Below are positions 1-6,374 of a DNA stretch of 10,959 nucleotides, one piece after another. Each line of letters opens with the position of its first letter. Within the stretch, counting starts at the first letter, position 1. A program made the position numbers and the translations under genes. The stretch lies in assembly GCA_017882935.1 (NCBI GenBank), contig JADGOP010000032.1, positions 1-10,959 of the forward strand, written 5' to 3'. This DNA comes from Actinomycetota bacterium (GTDB lineage Bacteria; Actinomycetota; Acidimicrobiia; Acidimicrobiales; Iamiaceae). Under the pieces are notes generated by a model, which made no database searches, was not told where the DNA came from, and saw nothing but the letters and a program-made list of their open reading frames with translations.

Positions 1-169
1 CGGGTCGATCACGTTGCCCGAGGGCACCGAGATGTGCATGCCGGGTGACAACACCGAGTTGACCGTGGAGCTCATCGCGCCGATCGCGATGGACGAGGGC
101 CTGCGGTTCGCCATCCGTGAGGGTGGCCGCACCGTGGGCGCCGGCCGCGTCACCAAGATCATCAAGTAG
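1..169 (+). CDS. tuf: Elongation factor Tu, C-terminal end (partial)
   Basis: This is the last 55 codons of EF-Tu, read in the frame that begins at base 2 and ends at TAG 167-169; the 5' part lies outside the window. EF-Tu is the cytoplasmic GTPase that delivers aminoacyl-tRNA to the ribosomal A site. The visible part belongs to the C-terminal beta-barrel (domain III). It is recognisable from the run [19 protein letters not shown] and the near-invariant ending [18 protein letters not shown]. No GTPase motif is visible because the G domain is upstream. Only 15 nt separate the stop from rpsJ, so the two are very probably co-transcribed as the end of a str operon (rpsL-rpsG-fusA-tuf-rpsJ in many actinobacteria). 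The identification is secure; the full length cannot be judged. Confidence 0.97.
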   Translation, partial: GSITLPEGTEMCMPGDNTELTVELIAPIAMDEGLRFAIREGGRTVGAGRVTKIIK

Positions 170-184
170 CGAGAAGACGACACC

Positions 185-508
185 ATGGCTGACGCCAAGC
201 AGAAGATCCGCATCCGCCTCAAGGCCTACGACCACGAGGTGATCGACCAGTCGACGAAGAAGATCGTCGAGACGGTGCTGCGCACCCAGGCCACCTTGCG
301 TGGCCCGGTGCCGCTGCCCACCGAGAAGCACCGCTACACGGTGATCCGGGGGCCGTTCAAGGACAAGGACTCGCGCGAGCACTTCGAGATCCGCGTCCAC
401 AAGCGCCTGCTCGACATCCTCGACCCGTCGCCCAAGACCGTCGACTCGCTGCAGCGGCTCGACGTGCCCGCCGGCGTCGACATCGAGATCAAGATCCAGT
501 CAGCCTGA
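185..508 (+). CDS. rpsJ: 30S ribosomal protein S10 (NusE)
   Basis: This encodes a 107-residue S10, close to the usual 100-105 residues. S10 sits in the head of the 30S subunit, and in the family it also acts as NusE in transcription antitermination complexes with NusB. The sequence shows the N-terminal [14 protein letters not shown] strand-helix, the [19 protein letters not shown] loop and the [14 protein letters not shown] segment, all typical. The start ATG 185 follows a weak purine-rich GCGAGAAGACGA stretch, and the preceding gap of 15 nt suggests dependence on tuf translation. Unusually, rpsJ is followed not by rplC but by a strong hairpin and an unrelated membrane-protein gene, so here S10 ends the str unit. 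Function and boundaries are near certain. Confidence 0.98.
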   Translation: MADAKQKIRIRLKAYDHEVIDQSTKKIVETVLRTQATLRGPVPLPTEKHRYTVIRGPFKDKDSREHFEIRVHKRLLDILDPSPKTVDSLQRLDVPAGVDIEIKIQSA

Positions 509-534
509 TCAGAACGCTCGCAGTGCAGGACCCC

Positions 535-558
535 GAGGCCCCGCTCCGGCGGGGCCTC
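535..558 (+). terminator. Hairpin terminator after rpsJ
   Basis: A perfect 10-bp stem (GAGGCCCCGC pairing with GCGGGGCCTC) closes a TCCG tetraloop, 26 nt after the rpsJ stop codon. No T-run follows, which is common for actinobacterial intrinsic terminators. A promoter-like sequence begins 30 nt further on, so the hairpin most likely ends the tuf-rpsJ transcript. It could instead be a partial terminator or an mRNA 3'-end stabiliser. Confidence 0.8.
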
Positions 559-587
559 GCCGCGTCTCGCTGACCGTTGCCTGACCC

Positions 588-616
588 TTGACAGTCAGGG
601 ACCTGAACGGTACACA
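588..616 (+). promoter_or_regulatory. Probable promoter for the membrane-protein gene
   Basis: A perfect -35 hexamer TTGACA (588-593) is followed after a 17-nt spacer by TACACA (611-616), a weak -10 with the first, second and fourth consensus bases. It lies just downstream of the rpsJ terminator and would give a 5' leader of about 65 nt before the ATG at 687. The -35 sits inside an inverted repeat (CCTGAC 580-585 with GTCAGG 594-599), which could serve as a regulator site. This is seen by eye only; there is no transcription start evidence. Confidence 0.55.
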
Positions 617-686
617 TTCGCCCCACGGGGAGGGAAGGGCGAGCACCCTACGTCAGGGTCCACGTCACCCCGAGGGAGGCGGGACC

Positions 687-2744
687 ATGGCGAGGAAGCT
701 GGTCGTCACCTCGGCCCTGGCGGCGCGTGCCGCGAACCGCAGGACCGCTCTCGGGGTGCTGCTGATTGCCGCCGCGCTCGCCCTGATGGCGCTGTGGCAC
801 GTGCCGGCGGCACAGGCCGCGGCGCAGGCACCGGCCGCGACGTGCTCGAACACGACTACAGACGGGCTGCTGATCTCCAGCCCCGCCGCCTCACGCACGG
901 GCAAGACGGACGCGAACTTCGACGGGCTCACGTGCCTCCGTGCCGTCTCCGGCCCGTTCGGCGTGTGCATCGAGTGGAAGGAGGGCGACGTCTACCTCGA
1001 CGCGATACCGATGGCGCTCGACGGCAAGGCGTTCACGGCGAGGTCGGCGGACTCCCCGGGAGCGACGGCCACGTGCCGGGTCAACGGAGTGCCGCCGAAG
1101 TTCGTGCTGACCAAGGGGATCCACGTCCTCACGACGCCGAAGGACCCGGCGTTCAAGATCACCCTCTGGGTCGACATCCCGAAGACCACCACGACCCTGG
1201 GCGCGCCCGCGCCGCCGGCGACGACCGGGTGCGCGGTGACCACGGGCGTCGAGCTCTACGGCGGGGAGGTCACCCCGAGCGGGAAGGCCGGCATCGACAA
1301 CGGATCACCCTGCGTCATCACCCACGCCGGTCCGTTCAGCATCTGCCTCAAGTGGGCCGAGGGGGGCACGATCCTCGAGACTGTCCCGATCGCGGTCGAC
1401 GGCGAGCCCGACACGGTCGGCTACGTCGAGGGGGGCATCCACACCTGCGAGGCGGTGGTCGGCCGCGGCGCGCCGACGTTCGTGCTGACCAAGGGCATCC
1501 ACGTCCTGACGACCCCCAAGGACCCCAGCTTCAGGGTGACGATGTACGTGGACACGCCCGTTCCCGGGGCAACGGGCTCGTCGACCTCCGGCGCGGGGTC
1601 GTCGACGGCCGATCCCACGAACCTGACCGGTCGGTCGCGGTTGTCGGCGAACCAGATCGCCGCGGCGCGGTCGGTGGCGACGGGCCAGCAGTCGACGGTG
1701 GTCGCCTCGCTGCAGACGCCGCGCGACGCCGCGAAGGGCGGCGCCGCGCACCTCGCGCAGAACGTGCTCCTGGCGGGGATCCTGGTGCTGCTGCTCGTGT
1801 TCCCCTCGGAGCTGTTCAACAGCACCTTCGACGAGCACCACGACCGGGTGATGGCGCGCCTCCGCCGGATGACCGGGCGGGAGCCGAGGCCAGCGGCGGC
1901 CGACAGAGAGCCGGCACCGCCGCGCAGCAGGGGGATGCAGGTGGGGCTGTTCCTCCTGGTGGTCGCCATCGGCGCGGTGCTGGCCGAGCTGCTCGACCCG
2001 CACGCGGCCTTCGACACCAAGTCCGTCGCCCTGTTCGTGGGCGTCGTCTGCGCCACCCTGGTCGGCGCGGCGCTGGCCGGCACCGTGGGCGGTGGCTATC
2101 GCCGGGCACGTAAGCACCCGACCGACGCCATCCTCAAGGTGGTCCCGCTGGGGCTGCTCGTGGCCGTGGTGTGCGTCGTCATCTCGCGGTCGGTCCACTT
2201 CCAGCCCGGCTACCTGTTCGGTCTGCTCGGTGGCCTGTCGTTCACGGTGGCCCTCGACAAGCGTGAGGCCGGACGGAGCCGGCTGGCGGCGTGTGTCGTG
2301 ACCCTGCTCGTCGCCCTGGGCGCCTGGCTGGTGTTCGGCCCGGTGAGCTCCGTGGCGAACCACCCGCACCCGGCGGTGTGGGCGGTGGTGCTGAACGCAG
2401 TGCTCGCGGCCCTGTTCATCGGCGGCATCGAGGGGCTGCTCTTCGGGCTCCTGCCACTCAAGTTCATGCCCGGGCACCAGCTGGCGCTGTGGAGCTGGGT
2501 CGCGTGGGCCGCGATCACGATGGCGGTGGCGGTGGTCTTCGTGCAGGTGCTGCTCCGGCCGTCCACCGGCTACCTCGGCAAGTCGTCCACCGCGTCGGTG
2601 ACGGTGACGTACGGCCTGTTCGTGGTGTTCGGTATCCTGTCGGTGGCCTTCTGGGGCTGGTTCCGCCTCCACCCCGATCCTCCTGCGGTGGCCGTCCCAG
2701 CGCCCGTCGAACCCGATTTTGAAGGGGCCGACGGTCCGCAGTAG
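687..2744 (+). CDS. Exported membrane protein with two 4-Cys repeats and FGLLP motif
   Basis: This encodes 685 residues of unknown function. I chose ATG 687 because GGGAGG (674-679) lies 7 nt upstream; the longer frame would begin with a TTG that is part of the -35 box. Residues 1 to about 45 form a signal peptide or anchor: basic N-region, hydrophobic stretch 21-37, AQA cleavage-like site. Two tandem repeats follow, at about 53-165 and 182-291, each with four cysteines (53, 83, 94, 130 and 182, 209, 220, 254). They share the identical run FVLTKGIHVLTTPKDP and are joined by a Thr/Pro-rich linker; a Ser/Gly linker follows. From about 356 there are roughly seven or eight hydrophobic segments, a charged loop (380-415), an FPSELFNSTFDEHH motif (372-385) and FGLLP at 586-590. 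I recall the name 'FGLLP motif-containing membrane protein' for such actinobacterial proteins. I infer disulfide-bonded extracytoplasmic repeats on a membrane base. Codon use (many GGG, one ATA) differs from the flanking ribosomal genes. Confidence 0.85.
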   Translation: MARKLVVTSALAARAANRRTALGVLLIAAALALMALWHVPAAQAAAQAPAATCSNTTTDGLLISSPAASRTGKTDANFDGLTCLRAVSGPFGVCIEWKEGDVYLDAIPMALDGKAFTARSADSPGATATCRVNGVPPKFVLTKGIHVLTTPKDPAFKITLWVDIPKTTTTLGAPAPPATTGCAVTTGVELYGGEVTPSGKAGIDNGSPCVITHAGPFSICLKWAEGGTILETVPIAVDGEPDTVGYVEGGIHTCEAVVGRGAPTFVLTKGIHVLTTPKDPSFRVTMYVDTPVPGATGSSTSGAGSSTADPTNLTGRSRLSANQIAAARSVATGQQSTVVASLQTPRDAAKGGAAHLAQNVLLAGILVLLLVFPSELFNSTFDEHHDRVMARLRRMTGREPRPAAADREPAPPRSRGMQVGLFLLVVAIGAVLAELLDPHAAFDTKSVALFVGVVCATLVGAALAGTVGGGYRRARKHPTDAILKVVPLGLLVAVVCVVISRSVHFQPGYLFGLLGGLSFTVALDKREAGRSRLAACVVTLLVALGAWLVFGPVSSVANHPHPAVWAVVLNAVLAALFIGGIEGLLFGLLPLKFMPGHQLALWSWVAWAAITMAVAVVFVQVLLRPSTGYLGKSSTASVTVTYGLFVVFGILSVAFWGWFRLHPDPPAVAVPAPVEPDFEGADGPQ
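1101..1526 (+). repeat. Internal duplication in the membrane-protein gene
   Basis: The most conserved parts of the two extracellular repeats are encoded at 1101-1148 and 1479-1526, exactly 378 bases (126 codons) apart. The 16 encoded residues are identical, while the DNA differs mainly at third positions. That points to an old duplication kept by selection on the protein, not to a recent DNA copy. The Cys-11-Cys spacing and the surrounding GPF..C..W..G motif are also repeated at the same offset. Confidence 0.85.
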
Positions 2745-2747
2745 GGT
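2719..2747 (+). promoter_or_regulatory. Probable promoter of the rplC (S10-spc) operon
   Basis: TTGAAG (2719-2724) and TAGGGT (2742-2747) are separated by exactly 17 nt. The -10 hexamer begins with the TAG stop codon of the preceding membrane-protein gene, so the promoter is embedded in the end of that gene. It is the best candidate upstream of rplC, and one is needed if the rpsJ terminator works, because the rplC operon would otherwise depend on the membrane gene's promoter. It implies a leader of about 170 nt. Confidence 0.5.
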
Positions 2748-2749
2748 TT

Positions 2750-2771
2750 CACCCTTGTGCCCACCAGGGTG
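2750..2771 (+). other. Small stem-loop at the start of the rplC leader
   Basis: CACCCT (2750-2755) can pair with AGGGTG (2766-2771) around a 10-nt loop. An alternative pairing of GTGC (2757-2760) with GCAC (2771-2774) competes with it. It would lie at or near the 5' end of the transcript from the proposed promoter. The stem is short, so its biological meaning is uncertain. Confidence 0.35.
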
Positions 2772-2800
2772 CACCGCAATTCTGTAGTGCGAATCGACGT

Positions 2801-2833
2801 CTGCGCCGGCCTGCCCCGGTAGGTACCCCGCAG
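2801..2833 (+). other. Leader stem-loop 1 upstream of rplC
   Basis: CTGCG (2801-2805) pairs with CGCAG (2829-2833), and inside it CCGG (2806-2809) pairs with CCGG (2816-2819), leaving a CCTGCC loop and a 9-nt one-sided bulge. The CGCCGGCCTGCCC core (2804-2816) recurs with one extra G in the next hairpin (2852-2865). Together they may form a structured leader acting on the ribosomal-protein operon. Confidence 0.4.
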
Positions 2834-2845
2834 CGACAACCGAAG

Positions 2846-2876
2846 ACGCTCCGCCGGGCCTGCCCGAGCGGAGCGT
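2846..2876 (+). promoter_or_regulatory. Strong leader hairpin (terminator or attenuator)
   Basis: ACGCTCCGC (2846-2854) pairs perfectly with GCGGAGCGT (2868-2876). Four further pairs (CGGG 2855-2858 with CCCG 2863-2866) close a CCTG loop, with a single bulged A at 2867. The hairpin ends 47 nt before the rplC ATG. No T-run follows, as with the rpsJ terminator. It may terminate read-through from the membrane gene. Since no promoter is visible between it and rplC, it would also lie inside the rplC leader, where it could act as an attenuator or protein-binding site. Confidence 0.65.
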
Positions 2877-2923
2877 TCGCGTGAACGGCCCCCGTTCCTC
2901 CGCGACTCGAGAGAGAAAGCCCC

Positions 2924-3565
2924 ATGGCAACCAAGGCAATCGTCGGCGAGAAGGTCGGCATGACACAGGTCTGGGACGACCAGAACCGCGTGGTCCCGGT
3001 CACGGTCGTGCAGATCGCGCCGTGCCGCATCGTGGCGGTCAAGACGCCCGAGCGCGACGGCTACAGCGCCCTCCAGGTCACCTTCGGCTCCAAGAAGGCG
3101 TCGAAGCTCAGCAAGCCCGTGGCGGGCCAGTACGAGCGTGCGGGCGTCGAGCCCGGCACCCGGCTGGTCGAGGTCCGCCTCGACGACGTCTCCGGCTACG
3201 AGGTCGGGCAGGAGCTCAAGGTCGACCTGCTGGCCGACGTCGAGCTCATCGACGTCACGGCCGTGAGCCGGGGCAAGGGCTTCGCCGGCGCCATGAAGCG
3301 TCACAACTTCAAGGGCGCCCCGGCCTCCCACGGTGCCCACCGCGTGCACCGCAAGCCCGGCTCCGTCGGCCAGTGCGCCACGCCGTCCCGGGTCTTCAAG
3401 GGCCAGCGCATGGCCGGTCGCATGGGCGGCGAGAAGGTCACCACCCTCAACCTGTCCATCGTGAAGGCCGACAGCGAGCGCAACCTGCTCCTCGTCAAGG
3501 GCGCCGTGCCCGGCCCCAAGGGCGGCCTCGTCCTCATCCGCAACGCCGTGAAGGGCGGGAACTGA
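2924..3565 (+). CDS. rplC: 50S ribosomal protein L3
   Basis: This encodes 213 residues, the usual bacterial L3 length. L3 is a primary 23S rRNA binder that starts 50S assembly near the peptidyl transferase centre. The N-terminus AIVGEKVGMTQVWDD is characteristic. The extended loop at about 118-172 carries GFAGAMKRHNFKGAPASHG and RVFKGQRMAGRMGG. Gln150 in GSVGQCATP matches the position methylated by PrmB in E. coli L3; whether it is modified here is unknown. The start ATG follows a modest GAGAGAAAG purine run. It is the first gene of the operon in this genome, after a structured leader, whereas rpsJ is usually first. Its stop overlaps the rplD start by one base (TGATG). Confidence 0.98.
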   Translation: MATKAIVGEKVGMTQVWDDQNRVVPVTVVQIAPCRIVAVKTPERDGYSALQVTFGSKKASKLSKPVAGQYERAGVEPGTRLVEVRLDDVSGYEVGQELKVDLLADVELIDVTAVSRGKGFAGAMKRHNFKGAPASHGAHRVHRKPGSVGQCATPSRVFKGQRMAGRMGGEKVTTLNLSIVKADSERNLLLVKGAVPGPKGGLVLIRNAVKGGN

Positions 3566-4260
3566 TGCCGACCGCCGAAGTGCTCACCCTCACCGGCGAC
3601 CAGGCCGGGCTCGTGGTGCTCGACGACGCCGTCTTCGGCGCCGAGCCCAACGTGCCGCTGCTGCACCAGGTCGTCACCGCCCAGCTCGCGGCCCGGCGCT
3701 CCGGCACGCAGAGCACCAAGACCCGCGCCGAGGTCGCCGGCGGCGGCGCCAAGCCCTGGAAGCAGAAGGGCACGGGCCGCGCCCGCGCCGGCTCCAGCCG
3801 CATGCCGCACTGGCGTGGCGGTGGCGTGGCCCTGGGCCCGAAGCCGCGCTCCTACGCGCAGCGCACCCCCAAGAAGATGATCCGCCTGGCGCTCTACTCG
3901 GCGCTGTCGGACCGGGCGGCCGACGAGAAGGTCCTCGTGGTCGACGGCTGGTCGTTCGAGTCCCCGTCCACCAAGGCCGCGGTCGCCGCGCTCGAGGCCA
4001 TCAACGCCACGGGCAAGGTCCTCGTGGTGCTCGGTGCCGACGACGAGATCGCCGCCAAGAGCTTCCGCAACCTCGGCCACGTCCACGTGCTGGCCGCCAG
4101 CGAGCTCAACGCCTACGACGTGCTCGTCTCCGACTACGTCGTCTTCACCCGCGACACCCTGCCGGCGGCCAAGCCCACCGGCAAGGACGACAAGCGCCAC
4201 GGTGTCGCCGCCGACACCCGGCCGGCCGGCGCGGTCGCCGCCGAGGAGGAGTCCGCATGA
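3565..4260 (+). CDS. rplD: 50S ribosomal protein L4
   Basis: This encodes 231 residues. L4 lines the peptide exit tunnel through its long basic loop and, in E. coli, represses its own S10 operon by binding the leader. The loop is plain at about 44-100: RRSGTQSTKTRAEVAGGG, then KPWKQKGTGRARAG and HWRGGGVALGPKPRSY. The globular alpha/beta part follows to about residue 200, ending LNAYDVLVSDYVVFTRDTL. Residues 203-231 are a low-complexity tail rich in Lys, Ala and Glu, longer than in E. coli L4 (201 residues). The start ATG 3565 shares its A with the rplC stop, so translation is likely coupled; a longer in-frame reading upstream overlaps rplC and lacks L4-like sequence. Because L4 is the classical autoregulator, the hairpins before rplC are worth considering as its target. 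Confidence 0.98.
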   Translation: MPTAEVLTLTGDQAGLVVLDDAVFGAEPNVPLLHQVVTAQLAARRSGTQSTKTRAEVAGGGAKPWKQKGTGRARAGSSRMPHWRGGGVALGPKPRSYAQRTPKKMIRLALYSALSDRAADEKVLVVDGWSFESPSTKAAVAALEAINATGKVLVVLGADDEIAAKSFRNLGHVHVLAASELNAYDVLVSDYVVFTRDTLPAAKPTGKDDKRHGVAADTRPAGAVAAEEESA

Positions 4261-4547
4261 AGGACCACCACGACGTCCTCATCCGCCCGATCGTGAGCGA
4301 GAAGTCCTATGCGCTCCAGGAGACCGGTGCGTACACCTTCCTGGTGCACCCCGACGCCTCCAAGCCCGAGATCCACGACGCGGTCGTGAAGCTCTTCGGC
4401 GTGAAGGTCGCCCGCGTCAACACGCTCAACCGCAAGGGCAAGTCCACGCGCAACCGCAAGACCGGCAAGCTCGGCAAGCGGCCCGACACCAAGCGGGCCA
4501 TCGTCATCCTCGCCCCCGGCGAGCGCATCGAACTGTTCGAGGGATAG
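4257..4547 (+). CDS. rplW: 50S ribosomal protein L23
   Basis: This encodes 96 residues, a normal length. L23 sits at the tunnel exit and is the docking site for trigger factor and SRP in the family. Typical features are [15 protein letters not shown] near the N-terminus, the [14 protein letters not shown] strand, the basic extended loop [19 protein letters not shown] and a final strand ending ERIELFEG. It overlaps rplD by four bases (ATGA), and a strong GAGGAGGA (4243-4250) inside the end of rplD serves as ribosome binding site 6 nt before the ATG. That arrangement suggests tight coupling with L4 synthesis. Confidence 0.98.
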   Translation: MKDHHDVLIRPIVSEKSYALQETGAYTFLVHPDASKPEIHDAVVKLFGVKVARVNTLNRKGKSTRNRKTGKLGKRPDTKRAIVILAPGERIELFEG

Positions 4548-4551
4548 CACC

Positions 4552-5388
4552 ATGGCCCTTCGCAAGCGCAAGCCCACCAGCCCGGGTCGCCGGTTCCAAA
4601 CGGTCTCCGACTTCAAGGAGATCACGAAGGACCGCCCCGAGAAGTCGCTGCTGGCGCCCAAGTCCAACACCGGTGGCCGCAACAGCTACGGCCGCAAGAC
4701 CGCCCGTCACAAGGGTGGTGGCCACAAGCAGCAGTACCGCGTCATCGACTTCAAGCGCACCAAGGACGGCGTGCCGGCCAAGGTCGCCGCGGTCGAGTAC
4801 GACCCCAACCGCAACTGCCGCATCCTGCTGCTGCACTACGTCGACGGCGAGAAGCGCTACATCCTCGCCCCGCGCGACGTGAAGGTCGGCGACGTGCTGC
4901 AGAGCGGCCAGGGCAGCGACATCCGCCCCGGCAACGCCCTCCCGATGCGCTACATCCCCGTCGGTACCACCATCCACAACGTGGAGCTGAAGGCCGGCGC
5001 CGGCGGCAAGATGGCCCGCAGCGCCGGCTCGAGCGTGCAGCTCGTGGCCAAGGAGGGCGACTTCGCCACCCTGCGGCTGCCGAGCTCCGAGATGCGCCGC
5101 GTGCCGATCGACTGCCGTGCCACGGTGGGCGAGGTCGGCAACGCCGAGGCCGAGCTGATCAAGATCGGCAAGGCCGGCCGCAACCGCTGGAAGGGCGTTC
5201 GCCCCCAGACCCGCGGTGTGGCCATGAACCCCGTCGACCACCCCCACGGTGGCGGCGAGGGCAAGACCTCGGGTGGTCGCCACCCGGTGTCCCCGTGGGG
5301 CCAGCCCGAAGGCCGCACGCGCGACAAGAACAAGGAATCCCAAAAACTCATTGTCCGGCGTCGTCGCACCCGCGGCGGGCGGAGGTAG
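4552..5388 (+). CDS. rplB: 50S ribosomal protein L2
   Basis: This encodes 278 residues, matching the family (about 273-280). L2 binds 23S rRNA early and supports subunit joining and peptidyl transfer. The N-terminal part carries [20 protein letters not shown] (41-60) and the OB-like domain with [17 protein letters not shown]. The C-terminal SH3-like domain is followed by the signature [17 protein letters not shown] (222-238), in which His230 corresponds to the His229 of E. coli L2 linked to peptidyl transferase function. A strongly basic tail ([11 protein letters not shown]) ends the protein. GAGGG at 4539-4543 lies 8 nt before the ATG, and the gap to rplW is 4 nt. Nothing unusual is seen. 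Confidence 0.99.
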   Translation: MALRKRKPTSPGRRFQTVSDFKEITKDRPEKSLLAPKSNTGGRNSYGRKTARHKGGGHKQQYRVIDFKRTKDGVPAKVAAVEYDPNRNCRILLLHYVDGEKRYILAPRDVKVGDVLQSGQGSDIRPGNALPMRYIPVGTTIHNVELKAGAGGKMARSAGSSVQLVAKEGDFATLRLPSSEMRRVPIDCRATVGEVGNAEAELIKIGKAGRNRWKGVRPQTRGVAMNPVDHPHGGGEGKTSGGRHPVSPWGQPEGRTRDKNKESQKLIVRRRRTRGGRR

Positions 5389-5391
5389 GTC

Positions 5392-5676
5392 ATGCCACGC
5401 TCACTCAAAAAGGGCCCATTCGTCGACGACCACTTGCTCAAGAAGGTCGACGACCTGAACGAGCGAAGCGAGAAGAAGGTCATCAAGACCTGGTCTCGCC
5501 GCTCGACGATCATCCCCGACATGGTCGGTCACACCATCGCGGTGCACGACGGCCGCAAGCACGTGCCCGTCTACATCACCGAGGCGATGGTCGGGCACAA
5601 GCTCGGCGAGTTCGCCCCGACCCGCACCTTCAAGTTCCACGCGGGCCAGGAGAAGTCGGTCAGGGGTCGTCGCTGA
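5392..5676 (+). CDS. rpsS: 30S ribosomal protein S19
   Basis: This encodes 94 residues, standard for S19, which sits in the 30S head with S13 near the A-site tRNA and the B1 intersubunit bridge. The start [19 protein letters not shown] and the segments [19 protein letters not shown] and [12 protein letters not shown] are diagnostic. A full GGAGGT (5381-5386) lies 5 nt before the ATG, at the very end of rplB, and only 3 nt separate the genes. Its stop overlaps the rplV start by one base (TGATG). Confidence 0.99.
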   Translation: MPRSLKKGPFVDDHLLKKVDDLNERSEKKVIKTWSRRSTIIPDMVGHTIAVHDGRKHVPVYITEAMVGHKLGEFAPTRTFKFHAGQEKSVRGRR

Positions 5677-6374
5677 TGGCCTTCGGAGCCAAGACCAACG
5701 AACGGCCCGGCACCCGGGCCAGCGTCCGCCACCTCCACGTGTCGGCCTACAAGGCGCGCGAGGTCCTCGACCTCATCCGCGGCAAGCACGTGTCCGACGC
5801 CGACGAGATCCTGCAGTTCGTCGAGCGCGACGTCGCCATCGCGATCCGCAAGGTGCTCGCCTCGGCGGTCGCCAACGCCCAGAACAACGACGGCCAGGAC
5901 CCCGAGACGCTGTTCGTCTCGGCCTGCTACGCCGACGAGGGCCCCACCATGAAGCGGTGGCGTCCCCGTGCCCGTGGACGCGCCACGCGCATCCGCAAGC
6001 GCACCACCCACATCACCATCATCGTGAGCCGGCTCGGCGAGCGTGAGCTGGCGCAGCGTGCCGACAAGGCCGCCGCTCCCGGCCACACCGGCCGCCGCAC
6101 CGCCGCCCGTGCCTCCGAGGCCCGGCGCGAGCGCGTGGCCCGCAGCCGTCGCCGTGACACCGAGAAGGCCGGCCTGTCCGAGGACGAGGCCACCGACGAG
6201 GCGGCCACCGACGAGGCCGACACCGCCGTGACCGACGAGGCCACCGAAGCGGTCGAGACCGACGAGGCCACCACCGAGACCGAAGTCGCTGCCGCCGACG
6301 CCGAGGACGGCGCCGAAGAAGCAGCGGGCGCCGACGAGACCGACGCCACGGCGACCGACAAGGACGAGAAGTAA
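5676..6374 (+). CDS. rplV: 50S ribosomal protein L22 with long acidic C-terminal tail
   Basis: This encodes 232 residues, about twice the usual 110-120. The L22 core fills residues 1 to about 120: [20 protein letters not shown], then NAQNN, and the hairpin [19 protein letters not shown], which reaches into the exit tunnel, ending HITIIVSRL. After it comes an extra 112 residues. Residues about 138-164 are Arg-rich ([20 protein letters not shown]), while 165-232 are almost only Asp, Glu, Ala and Thr, with four TDEA units at 173, 178, 186 and 195 encoded by four exact copies of ACCGACGAGGC. Acidic tails on L22 occur in other actinobacteria; their function is not established. The reading frame continues to TAA immediately at rpsC (TAATG overlap), so I see no sign of frameshift or gene fusion. 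The tail is probably disordered and at the ribosome surface near the tunnel exit (inference). Confidence 0.97.
   Translation: MAFGAKTNERPGTRASVRHLHVSAYKAREVLDLIRGKHVSDADEILQFVERDVAIAIRKVLASAVANAQNNDGQDPETLFVSACYADEGPTMKRWRPRARGRATRIRKRTTHITIIVSRLGERELAQRADKAAAPGHTGRRTAARASEARRERVARSRRRDTEKAGLSEDEATDEAATDEADTAVTDEATEAVETDEATTETEVAAADAEDGAEEAAGADETDATATDKDEK
6183..6268 (+). repeat. ACCGACGAGGC repeats in the rplV tail
   Basis: Exact copies of the 11-mer ACCGACGAGGC start at 6192, 6207, 6231 and 6258, and a related GACGAGGCCACC starts at 6183. All are in frame and encode TDEA-type units. Spacings of 15, 24 and 27 bases are multiples of three, so expansion or contraction would keep the reading frame. 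Confidence 0.85.

Noticed and set aside
588..686. N-terminal extension of the membrane protein starting at TTG 588
   Set aside because: The TTG is part of a perfect -35 hexamer, the extra 33 residues show no signal-like or conserved character, and the ATG at 687 has a strong binding site followed by a classical signal peptide.
794..2113. 439-residue + strand frame inside the membrane-protein gene
   Set aside because: It is an Arg/Gly-rich out-of-frame reading of the same DNA, without domains; the frame used by the membrane protein has a signal peptide, repeated cysteines and helices.
687..2744. Mobile element carrying the membrane-protein gene
   Set aside because: There is no transposase, integrase, terminal inverted repeat or target-site duplication at either edge, and the gene has the same strand and high GC as its neighbours.
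1305..2966. 553-residue minus-strand open frame opposite the membrane protein
   Set aside because: It is rich in Arg, His and Gly with no domain, lies antisense to a clear membrane protein and crosses into rplC. This is typical of spurious open frames in GC-rich DNA.
2881..3564. Upstream extension of rplD beginning at GTG 2881
   Set aside because: The added residues are an Arg/Gly-rich out-of-frame reading of rplC; L4-like sequence begins only at ATG 3565.
6183..6268. CRISPR-like array in the repeated part of rplV
   Set aside because: The repeats are 11 bases, unevenly spaced and in frame with a low-complexity protein tail, so they are coding repeats and not CRISPR units.
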